Source of the DNA: Pycnococcus provasolii | Lineage: Eukaryota > Chlorophyta > Pseudoscourfieldiophyceae > Pseudoscourfieldiales | NCBI GenBank assembly: GCA_049487715.1 | Contig: CP150568.1 | Span: 558,001 to 622,000 of the forward strand | DNA length: 64,000 nt | Reading direction: 5' to 3' | Part shown: piece after piece, positions 1-8,042 of the stretch | Layout of the letters: every line of letters starts with the position of its first letter | Numbering within the stretch: the stretch's first letter is position 1 | Notes under the pieces: model-generated | Told to the model about the DNA's origin: nothing | Databases searched by the model: none | The model's input: the letters and a program-made list of their open reading frames with translations, nothing else | Program-made: the position numbers and the translations under genes

Positions 1-2334
1 GTCGTTGCCAGCATGCGCCAGGTAAACGCTTCGCTCGGCACCGCGGCTGAATGCAACGCGGCACGCGATGCGATCCCCCGTTCTCATCTCCTCGACGCTG
101 TCGCCATCCTCGTTCGGACGAAGGGGCGGGGTTTGTGCGATGCTCCCCGTGCCGAGAAGCTCGAGCACCTGCCGCAGAATGATAACATGTCGAGCACGAG
201 TCACCAGAGCACGGCCAAGCGGATGGCTCTCACGAGATGTCGTTTCGGGAGCATCTGACGACCCGCCTGCGGAGAGCATGCCACCAGCAGGCCTTGCCCC
301 GTCGCCAGTCACAAGTAGCGTGGATGATGTGCTTGCGTCACGTTCCAACCTTCGACGCGTCGCGTCGTCGCGGAGCAGCAAGTCACGCAGTGGACTCCAG
401 TCCCGGCGAATGATCGGCACGATGGCGTCACACCATGCGCCGTCGAGCTCCTTGCGCAGCTCGTCGCACTCCGCGTCAAAAGTTCGGCGCAGGCGCTCGC
501 ACTGTGCGTCGTCGAGCTGCGCAGCCTCGCCCTTAGGAGGTAGCACCGTGTAAAGGAGCCATCCAACCTGGCAGCACACCGCGGATGGGATGCGCCGTGC
601 GCGTGCTTGGCAGAGCACTTCAACCAGAGCGTCTGCGAATTCACCCCGTCGTTTCAAGATGGGCAGCGGTTCATCGGACGAATCCTCCTTCATCAGCTCA
701 TCCAACAGTCGATTGCGCCGGCGTCGGTGGCGAGGGAGCAGGCCAGCAAGCTCGAGTATGCTTGCGCTCACGTTCTTGCACATCGCCAGGCACGTCAGCA
801 CGTCCACCACGCCGGTTGTGAGTGCCAAGTCCGTTCCGCGAAGGTGGTGCAGCAGAGCACTTTGGCAGCACTTGAGGTGGGGAGCAGCATCTTCCTCCCC
901 AGCATGGCGACCGCTGGCGGCGTTATTATTGCCGTCGCCACCGTTGTCATCTCTGCCGTTTGCACCACTCTCTTCGTTCCCATCCTCGCTTCTCCGGTTG
1001 TTCAGCGCAAGGTCCTTGAGAGCACGCTCCATCAGCTCGTGTTCGCCGCCTTCTCCCGGCGACGACGACATGGCCGACCGGTCGTCACTTGCCTGTGTGA
1101 TTCTCTGCTCGACACCCTCGTCGACGTCGCCAGAAGTCAAGCACAGGCGTGCCGCGACACGATTCAGCAGAGGAGGGTGGTTGACAAGGTGCATGACACG
1201 CGTGCACGTGTACAGCGCGCAGAGGGCGGTAGATGCCACACCCTCGCCATCGAGAGGTTTGGTGAGGCTTGCAAGCAGCGGCCCGAACAGGATCGGCTCG
1301 CTCAAGCTATCCCAAAGCCGTTCGCTCAGCTCCGTCGCGATTCCCGCGACGCCAAGGCAGAGAATGTCATTCGAGTAGTACAGCAGATCGCTGATCTCAA
1401 CGAGCACGTCCTCGATGCGACCTTGCAGGTGTCTGTCCACCTCGCCGCTCGCGACGCGCTCGTGCAGGTCTGGAACGAGCATGTGCAGGTATGCACACTG
1501 CTCCGCGAGAAAGCTCGACAGGTTTCCAAAGTACCCGTTCACGCTTGGATCTTCCAGCACAAAAGTGCGCACACCTTCTTCGGGTATGCTGTACACGTTG
1601 AGCGTGAGCGTGCGTACAGCCGCGCGCACCATGCTTTCTTCGTGTCTGAAGAATCGGATGGCTTCTGTGTAGAGTGGAAATTGCCTGCGCGAGCTTCCGT
1701 CTCTGGTGACGAAGAAGAATTGCACCGTTTGCAGGTTGAGTTTGAGCGAGATTGTCTTCAAGAACGAGATGTAGTAGTCGCGCACTTCTTCTTGTGCAAA
1801 GTCGAATCTGTGCGTGATGATGTCGTTGATGTGGTTTTGCGAGAAGAGGTAGAAGATCGCGACGTCGCTTCTAAGGTTTTGCGTCAAGATGGATAGCGTT
1901 TGCAGGAGCTGAACGGCGACCCCGCCCCACCTGCGTCCGCACTGGTTGAGTATTCGTTTGAAGTGCGCCAATGTTTGGTTTTCCAAGAAGAAGTCGAAGA
2001 ACGACGGTTCGTGCTGGTCCCCCCATATCATGAGTTCTGCAATCGCCCTGAGCGTTTCGACGAGTAGGTCGCGGTTGTTTTCGTTGATGACTGGGTGTCT
2101 GGCAAGTGTGTCGTGCAGTCTCGAGAGTTCCTTGATGGTGAACCTCTGCGGCGAGGATGCTGCTGCTTCCCCACTTCCTGCCGCAACCCCCGATGAGTTT
2201 CTCCGAGACGCCGAAGTTGAAGGCGCATCTGACCCTGAGGCATGAATGCCTCCGAAGCTGAACAGGGTCTCCCAGAACGACACTTGTAACGAAGCCGATC
2301 CACTGGTTTCAGGAGATGACGACGACCGATCCAT
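1..2334 (-). CDS. CLEC16A: CLEC16A/Ema/GOP-1-like FPL-domain protein, 3' end outside window
   Basis: The minus frame is open from the ATG at 2334-2332 to the left edge, 778 codons without a stop, so the C-terminus is missing. Residues about 70-225 form a typical FPL domain. Conserved blocks include LLVETLRAIAELMIWGDQ, FYLFSQNHINDIITH, RDYYISFLKTISLKLN and a following FPLYTEAIRFFRHEESMVR-type segment, all in the same order as in animal CLEC16A. Family members act on endosomes, autophagosomes or late endosomal membranes in membrane trafficking and mitophagy. Residues about 420-480 are a low-complexity Ser/Asn/Asp/Gly linker, after which a helical region continues. The first 60 residues are Ser/Ala-rich and poorly conserved. 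No intron is seen. The 429-codon plus-strand reading frame over the same DNA is only its shadow. Family assignment is secure; the exact cellular role is inferred. Confidence 0.9.
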   Translation of the reverse strand, partial: MDRSSSSPETSGSASLQVSFWETLFSFGGIHASGSDAPSTSASRRNSSGVAAGSGEAAASSPQRFTIKELSRLHDTLARHPVINENNRDLLVETLRAIAELMIWGDQHEPSFFDFFLENQTLAHFKRILNQCGRRWGGVAVQLLQTLSILTQNLRSDVAIFYLFSQNHINDIITHRFDFAQEEVRDYYISFLKTISLKLNLQTVQFFFVTRDGSSRRQFPLYTEAIRFFRHEESMVRAAVRTLTLNVYSIPEEGVRTFVLEDPSVNGYFGNLSSFLAEQCAYLHMLVPDLHERVASGEVDRHLQGRIEDVLVEISDLLYYSNDILCLGVAGIATELSERLWDSLSEPILFGPLLASLTKPLDGEGVASTALCALYTCTRVMHLVNHPPLLNRVAARLCLTSGDVDEGVEQRITQASDDRSAMSSSPGEGGEHELMERALKDLALNNRRSEDGNEESGANGRDDNGGDGNNNAASGRHAGEEDAAPHLKCCQSALLHHLRGTDLALTTGVVDVLTCLAMCKNVSASILELAGLLPRHRRRRNRLLDELMKEDSSDEPLPILKRRGEFADALVEVLCQARARRIPSAVCCQVGWLLYTVLPPKGEAAQLDDAQCERLRRTFDAECDELRKELDGAWCDAIVPIIRRDWSPLRDLLLRDDATRRRLERDASTSSTLLVTGDGARPAGGMLSAGGSSDAPETTSRESHPLGRALVTRARHVIILRQVLELLGTGSIAQTPPLRPNEDGDSVEEMRTGDRIACRVAFSRGAERSVYLAHAGND

Positions 2335-3000
2335 GGAACCGAGAGAGAGACAAGAGCAGTAGGATACGACACGAACACGACGATAATGAGGCGAAGATTG
2401 CCAAACAACAGCAAGATTGCCCAACAACAAGAATAAGAGCACAAGACTTCTTGAAAGGTGGTATGGTACCTACGGAAGCTATGGTAGGTACCTGTAGGCA
2501 CAAGAGGAAAGGAAAGTACGAGAAATAAATGGCGTCGTTTGAATTGCGAAATGATGCCCCAAGGATGCCTGTGAGGATACGCGCGGAGCAATCACTACGA
2601 TAACCCTAGTTCTAGTTGAGGGGGTGGGCTGTGTGGAAACCCTAACCCTCCTCCTCTAGAGTAGGGAGGTCTGGTTTGGGGGTTGGAGTTTGGGGGTTGG
2701 AGTTGGAGTAGTTAGTTGGATTAGGTGTTTGGATTTACTTGTGGGCAGGTCTACTGGGCTGCACCATGCCCGTCCACTGCGCGGTGTGCGAACGCAGAGA
2801 GCAGAGAGCAGAGAGCGGAGAGCGGAGAGCAGGGTCGACTGCAGGCTATTGTGACTCCCTTCCCTCCCCTCCCCGGCCCTTCACTATCCCTCTAGGCTTC
2901 TTCAGGCGTCCCCTTCAGGCGAGGCTGCGAGGCACTGTGCACAGTCACCAGTATGTAAACTTTACCCTACGGTGTCCTGTACTGCTAACCTTAAGTGACA
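2335..3000. promoter_or_regulatory. Divergent intergenic region with inverted repeat and purine repeat
   Basis: This is the shared upstream region of the CLEC16A-like gene (-) and the F-box/cyclin gene (+). It holds a perfect 9-bp inverted repeat (2465-2473 and 2484-2492, ggtacctac/gtaggtacc, 10-bp loop) and a G-rich minisatellite at about 2668-2715 (tttgggggttggag units). It also has a short purine repeat at about 2792-2833 (gagagcag/gagagcgg units) and a C-rich tract at about 2855-2880. No gene was recognised. Confidence 0.6.
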
Positions 3001-5268
3001 ATGCCGCCTGCTAAGAAAAGGAAACGAGATGACACCTCGCAGTTCACAGAGGCCACATTCAAAGGTCATATGTCGGGTTCCATAGAAGACTTCAAGAGAG
3101 CTGTGTCCACGAACCCTGAAGATGCCTTGCAAGCTCTGGACGCAGTCGCTGGAACAGCTCAAGAAATAAAAGAACGTCTCTTAAGATGTTCGTTGGGAGG
3201 TCTCCCACAGGAGATACTCGCAGAAGTGCTATCGCACGTACCTGAGAAAAACCTTTGCGAAGCGCTAAGCACTTGCGAAAAAATTAGCAAGACTGCGCGC
3301 GCCGTGTGGCGCTTGAAGTGTATTCGCATCATCAAAGCGACATGCGAACAAGCCGCTGGTACGGATACTATGCCAGTGAACTTGCCGAGGACACTTGCCG
3401 AGAATGAGGATACGGCTTCCGCCATGAAATACCTGTATGATGCTCCAAATATGCTAAATGTTTCCTCCAAGGAGATAGACGACGACGACAAAGATGACGA
3501 CGGTGAAAACAAAAAACCGCGCGCTTTCTACCAATACCTATGCCATCGGCTCCACTGGCAGGTGATGGCCCGTCGCGTGAGCCCAAATCGCCTGCAAGCG
3601 CCAGTTTGCGACCAGTATGCAACGGTGGGCACGTCGTACATCGGAGGCGATGCGAGCAAGCTGACGTACATCGAGCGCGCGCAGTGCGTTGGCTGGTTGC
3701 TCGAGGTCGGCGACGAGTACGACCTGCCAGCACGCACGATGCATCTTGCGGTAAGCTACCTTGACCGTGCGTTGGGTTGTGCTCAGCTGTCGATGCTCTC
3801 GACGCGATCGGGCGGAAAAAAGAAAGCTGTAGTTAGCCGAAACAATGTGCAGCTGATCGGAACGGCGTGTCTTGCGCTGGCGTTGGCACACCACCGTGGT
3901 TTTGCGGCGGCAGCTGGTGATAAGCCACCCACCCGGCACGACGACGGCACCGTCACGACGGCACCCACTAACCCCCCGTTCACCTTCTTCGTTGAGCTCA
4001 TGGACAACGCGTTCACGGCTCACGAAATTGCACTGGCTTGCGGAATGCTGCTGTTCCACGTTCTTGACGACGAGCGTGCGCTTTCGGCTGAAGTGCTCGT
4101 CGGCCCTGGGTGCCGCTTCACATTAGAACGATGGCAGGCGCTAAGCAAGGCAACTCTGCCCGCTCGTGTTCTCGATGACATCGACGCACGGCGCGCGTCA
4201 CAGAACGGAAATCTGCAGACGCCCGCAGAGAACTTCCAGCTGAATGATGACACGATGCGACGCGCGGACCTTGCTCTGGGTCCTCAAGGGATCAGTGTTT
4301 CGGAAAGAGAAGCAAGCCTACGTGCGGGGCAGAACCCTGCGCAAAGCGTTCGCGTCGCCCCGAGCTCGGACGAGCTGCGAAGTCTGCTCTGCCGTCTTAA
4401 GTGGGCGCACCTCGAGCAGCCAAGCCGCGACTGGCTGCCCGTCTTCCTCTCCACGAACGAGTGGTTCGGCGGAGACGAAAGGGGTGTCACGCACTACGCC
4501 AAGTACCTGCTGGAGCTTGCGCTGGTGAGTCCTCTTGGACTCAAGCACCGGCACGCCGACCTCGCCGCGGCTGCCGCCTGGCTTGCGCGCTTCGTGTCTC
4601 GCATGCGCTTTCAGCCGGTGCCCGCGCCTGAATCGGGTCCGGACGAAGTTGCAAGTGCGGCGGCGACTGCCGTGTCGAAGTGCCACGAAAGCATGCCTGC
4701 ACGCATTGGATGTGCGGTGGACCAGATCAAGGTGCCCATGATGCCGCCGTGCACGCTGGCCGATGGCACCGCCGCATCGCCTGTTCTGATCCATGGCTTC
4801 GCGGATGCGCAGTGCGTACCACCGAAGGCTGTATCTTCCGCGATCCGCACGCTTGCGTGTATCGCGTGGGATCCCAAGGATGTTGCTGGGATCGTGCAGC
4901 CTACGGCTGCCGGAGACGACGACGGCGCTACGATGAGCACCCCCACTTCCTCGACTCGGCTTGCCGAGGACACGGCTCGCGAGATTGTGCGTCGCATTTG
5001 CGCGAGGTATACGAGGCCTTGTTTTAGTGGCGTGGCTGAATGGAACGAGCCATTCAATTTGCACATTCTTCTCTCAATTCATTCCTCTCCTACACAGCGC
5101 GACGAGAATAGGAGATCCTCGTCATCAAATGCCAAGGAGGCTTCAGCTGCTCAGGTTAGATCTGCCGCAGCTGCGGCGGCGGACGGCGGTGCGCCGCGCC
5201 GCGCAACGGGCGCCTGCAGCAGATGTGGCGATGCGAAACTTGCGGTTGAGGAACTGGAAGGCTTCTAG
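3001..5268 (+). CDS. F-box plus cyclin-domain protein, cyclin F-like
   Basis: 755 aa from the ATG at 3001. An upstream in-frame GTG at 2995 is less likely as a start. The N-terminus PPAKKRKRDD is a probable nuclear localisation signal. An F-box-like helix set lies at residues about 66-108 (LGGLPQEILAEVLSHVPEKN...). A cyclin box follows at about 204-262, with MHLAVSYLDRALG matching the cyclin core. This order is that of cyclin F, the substrate receptor of an SCF ubiquitin ligase in cell-cycle control. Acidic (about 155-170) and low-complexity segments separate the domains, and the C-terminus has a short CSRCGD motif. A possible 91-bp GT-AG intron at 5007-5097, with a pyrimidine-rich 3' end, would shift the frame and change the last 60 residues; the unspliced reading is kept because it stays open. 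A TGTAA occurs at 5414-5418. Confidence 0.75.
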   Translation: MPPAKKRKRDDTSQFTEATFKGHMSGSIEDFKRAVSTNPEDALQALDAVAGTAQEIKERLLRCSLGGLPQEILAEVLSHVPEKNLCEALSTCEKISKTARAVWRLKCIRIIKATCEQAAGTDTMPVNLPRTLAENEDTASAMKYLYDAPNMLNVSSKEIDDDDKDDDGENKKPRAFYQYLCHRLHWQVMARRVSPNRLQAPVCDQYATVGTSYIGGDASKLTYIERAQCVGWLLEVGDEYDLPARTMHLAVSYLDRALGCAQLSMLSTRSGGKKKAVVSRNNVQLIGTACLALALAHHRGFAAAAGDKPPTRHDDGTVTTAPTNPPFTFFVELMDNAFTAHEIALACGMLLFHVLDDERALSAEVLVGPGCRFTLERWQALSKATLPARVLDDIDARRASQNGNLQTPAENFQLNDDTMRRADLALGPQGISVSEREASLRAGQNPAQSVRVAPSSDELRSLLCRLKWAHLEQPSRDWLPVFLSTNEWFGGDERGVTHYAKYLLELALVSPLGLKHRHADLAAAAAWLARFVSRMRFQPVPAPESGPDEVASAAATAVSKCHESMPARIGCAVDQIKVPMMPPCTLADGTAASPVLIHGFADAQCVPPKAVSSAIRTLACIAWDPKDVAGIVQPTAAGDDDGATMSTPTSSTRLAEDTAREIVRRICARYTRPCFSGVAEWNEPFNLHILLSIHSSPTQRDENRRSSSSNAKEASAAQVRSAAAAAADGGAPRRATGACSRCGDAKLAVEELEGF

Positions 5269-5978
5269 AAGGGCACAACTTGATTCGCGTCACGATACGC
5301 GCAAGAGAAATGAGTTATCGTAGTGAGTGGATGATTGAGTTGATCATGCAAATCAAACCAAGAAAATTCAGTCAGTCCGCATTCCTCGAATCAAGTCTAA
5401 GCCCGACCGAAGGTGTAATGATATCAACGTTCATTTTTTGAAGTAGATTTCCTTTTCGACGAGTCCGTAGTGCGCGAGTCTTTTGACGAGCAGCGCCCTG
5501 CCTGCGTCGTTGGCGTCATCCCAACCTTGTGCTCTAGGAATGGCTCTCATATATGTGTATGAACGTACAGCTTCTCCGTTTTCGCGACAGCACAGCCACC
5601 GCCTCGGCCACGGTCACGGTCACGGAGCGAGGAGGTGTGGTTTGGGGGTCGGAGTACGGCAGTTTGGTTCAGTTTGGGGTTGGAGTTCCGTTTGGGGGTT
5701 GGAGTTCCGTTTGGGGGTTGGAGTACCGGGTAGGTGGGTGGAGTTCGGTGTTTTTTGTTGCGGTGTGTGTGTTGGTTCCCCTTTCTCCCAATCTCCCATG
5801 TACCCGGGTAGGGGATATGTGTGATTGAAACATCCTTTTTCTTGATTAGATTTCTCCGCGTACTGTACCGTATCATCTCTCTCCGGATAGGATAAGATAC
5901 CTTCATCTTGTTGACTTCACGTTCACAGTCTACTGTCACTCCATACCGTACGTATAGTCGTCACTCGTCACTCGTCAC
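5269..5978. repeat. Intergenic region with G-rich minisatellite
   Basis: There is no convincing gene. At about 5636-5745 there are imperfect copies of a 19-20 bp unit containing tttgggggttggagttccg, related to repeats at 2668-2715 and 41693-41780. Short open frames through this part are translations of the repeat. The rest is the 3' flank of the cyclin gene and the promoter of the hydrolase. Confidence 0.7.
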
Positions 5979-6863
5979 ATGTCGTCGTCGCTGATTGGTG
6001 TGCGTGACCACGTCACAACGAACGATAACGTTGAGCTCGTCGTGGAGAGCTTTGGAAGCACGGCGCCTTCCGCAACTGTTGTTTTGCTCATACACGGGTG
6101 GTCAGGATCGAGACGGTCATTCAAAGCGAACGCCGCAGCCATTGCCGCTCTTTCGCCGAACGTAAGGGTCGTCACGTACGACCAAAGATTCCACGGCGAC
6201 TCCGCGAAACCGGAATGGGGACACCACATCGCGCGGCTCGCCGCTGACCTGCACGCAGTCTTGACAACGTTGAACCTCGCGGACGTGACGGCCGTCGGAA
6301 CGTCCATGGGATGCGCGGTGCTGTGGTCGTACGTCGAACTCTTCGGGCAGGAACGACTAGGCCAGCTCGTATTCGTCGACCAGGCGCCGCTTCAGAACCG
6401 CGTTCCGGACTGGGAACTAGGAAGCAAAGGGTGCTACGACACAGTGTCGTATGCAGGACTCGTCAGAGCACTCAACGCAGGCATGAAGCAGTTTGCAAAC
6501 GGCAACGTGCTTGCGTGTGCGACGCTCCCTCTCAGTGCCGACCTTCTCGCCGTGCTCGAGGAGGATACCCTGAAGTGCTCGGCGGACGACCTTGCGGCGC
6601 TCATGTACGACCACACCGTGCAGGACTGGAGGCGCATATTACCGCGTATTACGATCCCGGTCCTGAACGTCGCCGGCGCGCAGAGCGCCATCTTCCCGCC
6701 TGAAGGCGTGCACGTGGTTGGCGACTTGTGTGTCGACGGCGTGAACGTGACGTTCGAGCGAAGTAACCACTGGCTGTACATGGAGGAGCCTGAGAAGTTC
6801 AACGCGATGCTCCTTAAGTTTGCCACCGACGGAGAGCGTCCTTCGAACGGCGCGCGACTTTGA
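5979..6863 (+). CDS. Alpha/beta-hydrolase fold protein
   Basis: 294 aa, the usual length for a single-domain hydrolase. Visible elements are the oxyanion-hole motif HGWSGS (39-44), the nucleophile elbow GTSMG with Ser109, and a late histidine in SNHWLYMEEPEKF (His264). The position after the penultimate strand, where the acid often sits, reads GAQSAIFP and lacks Asp/Glu. The acid may instead be Asp134 in VFVDQAP, as in members with the acid after strand 6. There is no transit peptide or membrane segment. Substrate cannot be deduced; esterase, lipase-like or epoxide-hydrolase-like activity are all possible. It is convergent with the next minus-strand gene across a 90-bp gap. Confidence 0.85.
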   Translation: MSSSLIGVRDHVTTNDNVELVVESFGSTAPSATVVLLIHGWSGSRRSFKANAAAIAALSPNVRVVTYDQRFHGDSAKPEWGHHIARLAADLHAVLTTLNLADVTAVGTSMGCAVLWSYVELFGQERLGQLVFVDQAPLQNRVPDWELGSKGCYDTVSYAGLVRALNAGMKQFANGNVLACATLPLSADLLAVLEEDTLKCSADDLAALMYDHTVQDWRRILPRITIPVLNVAGAQSAIFPPEGVHVVGDLCVDGVNVTFERSNHWLYMEEPEKFNAMLLKFATDGERPSNGARL

Positions 6864-6953
6864 GCCGAGTACCCGGTAATCAGAATGTGACAAATAATCA
6901 GAAGGAAAAACAAAAAATCAAAAGCATTTATTTTTACATCCACCTAATCGAAT

Positions 6954-7529
6954 CTAGCCGCGTTGTCTCTTCGCACGCGAAGACGTTCGCTTGGGTGGTT
7001 CTTCGCTCGCAGGTTCTGCGTCGCCCGGAGACGGCTCCGACTCCGCCTTTCTCTTCCTCTCCACCGTGGCAGTTCTCTTTGCGGGCGTCGACGCTACCGG
7101 CGGCGGCGCTGGTCTGTGCGTATTCGGGTCGACGAGCACGTCCCCTCTCTCGCCGTTGATTCCTTCCTTCGACGCGTCCTTGAGCGCGGTTCCCCTCACC
7201 GCTGCGGCAATCAAGTCGTCCGGGAACGGCGACGGTGGCGCAGCGTTCTCCGCGATGCCCGCGTCGACAAGCAGCGAAAGCTGCACTCCTTTTGCGTTTC
7301 TGATGGCGTTGTCGCCCCACGGCGCGGCCCTGATTACGCTCGCGCCGTTCCCGTTGGCTTTGCCGTTGCTCTCCGCGGCGCACCCCGCGGCGGCGTGCAG
7401 CGCGTCCGTCGCGGAGATGGCGAGCGCGAGCGCGAGCGGCGGTCGGTACGGCGCGACGAGCGCGCACACGTCGATCGGCGTGTACGCTCCGTGAGGTGCG
7501 GCGTCCTCCAAGCCCAGCTCGGCCGCCAT
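6954..7529 (-). CDS. Hypothetical protein with basic C-terminus
   Basis: 191 aa from the ATG at 7529. I recognise no family. The N-terminal 60 residues are Ala-rich and helical. The middle has one better-ordered stretch (about 65-125, around WGDNAIRNAKGVQLSLLVDAGI). The last 45 residues are Glu/Pro/Lys-rich and end in KRTSSRAKRQRG, a plausible nuclear localisation signal. Opposite-strand frames across the same bases are also open, so coding status rests on the in-frame ATG, codon use and the C-terminal composition. It converges on the hydrolase gene. Confidence 0.5.
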   Translation of the reverse strand: MAAELGLEDAAPHGAYTPIDVCALVAPYRPPLALALAISATDALHAAAGCAAESNGKANGNGASVIRAAPWGDNAIRNAKGVQLSLLVDAGIAENAAPPSPFPDDLIAAAVRGTALKDASKEGINGERGDVLVDPNTHRPAPPPVASTPAKRTATVERKRKAESEPSPGDAEPASEEPPKRTSSRAKRQRG

Positions 7530-8042
7530 TCCACAGCCAGCGAGGTACGATAGTGATAATGAGCCTGCCTGGGGAAAAGAAACCAGGACGATTGCGTAGG
7601 GGTAGGGGTTGATTTATCCGTTAGGGTTAGGGTTAGGGTTACGGATTCGGGTTCTTTCTGGGCCTTTTTTCCACGCCGCCCCCCTTTCATCCTGTTTTCC
7701 CCTTTTGCTTTTCCCCTTTTCCATTCCCCTCCAAGTTCCAACTCGGCGGCCCTTTTCCAACCAACATGTCAGCGTCATGTCTGTCTTACCTTCATACGCG
7801 CACGCCTTATTGTTCATCTTCACGGTCCTCTCCTCCTTCACTCCGTTGCACTCCTTCCTAATAAAGGGGCTCGTGGTGCTCGTGCTCGTGCTCGTGGTGG
7901 TTGGTTTCATTCCGGTGCTCCTCCATTCTGGTTTTCTTCTTCTTCGTCTTTGGTTGGTTCCCATGGGCGCTCACCACTTACACTTACAGTTGGGGTCGGG
8001 CGGTTACGTGCAGCAGTCTCCTCTTCTGTGCCGGATTCGCAC
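7530..8042. promoter_or_regulatory. Divergent promoter region with telomere-like repeats
   Basis: This lies between the minus-strand hypothetical gene and the SET-domain gene. It contains a short interstitial telomere-like run, (GTTAGG)-type units at about 7620-7642, then a CT-rich tract at about 7680-7740 typical of upstream regions here. A hydrophobic plus-strand frame at 7777-8226 overlaps the SET gene in another frame and is not accepted. Confidence 0.5.

Noticed and set aside
607-1896. 429-codon plus-strand open frame
   Set aside because: It lies entirely inside the CLEC16A-like minus-strand gene, shows no domain and is a shadow frame.
5483-5828. Open frames reading GWSSVWGLE-type repeats
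   Set aside because: They are translations of the G-rich minisatellite.
7620-7642. Chromosome end (telomere)
   Set aside because: Only about three units are present, with genes on both sides, so it is interstitial.
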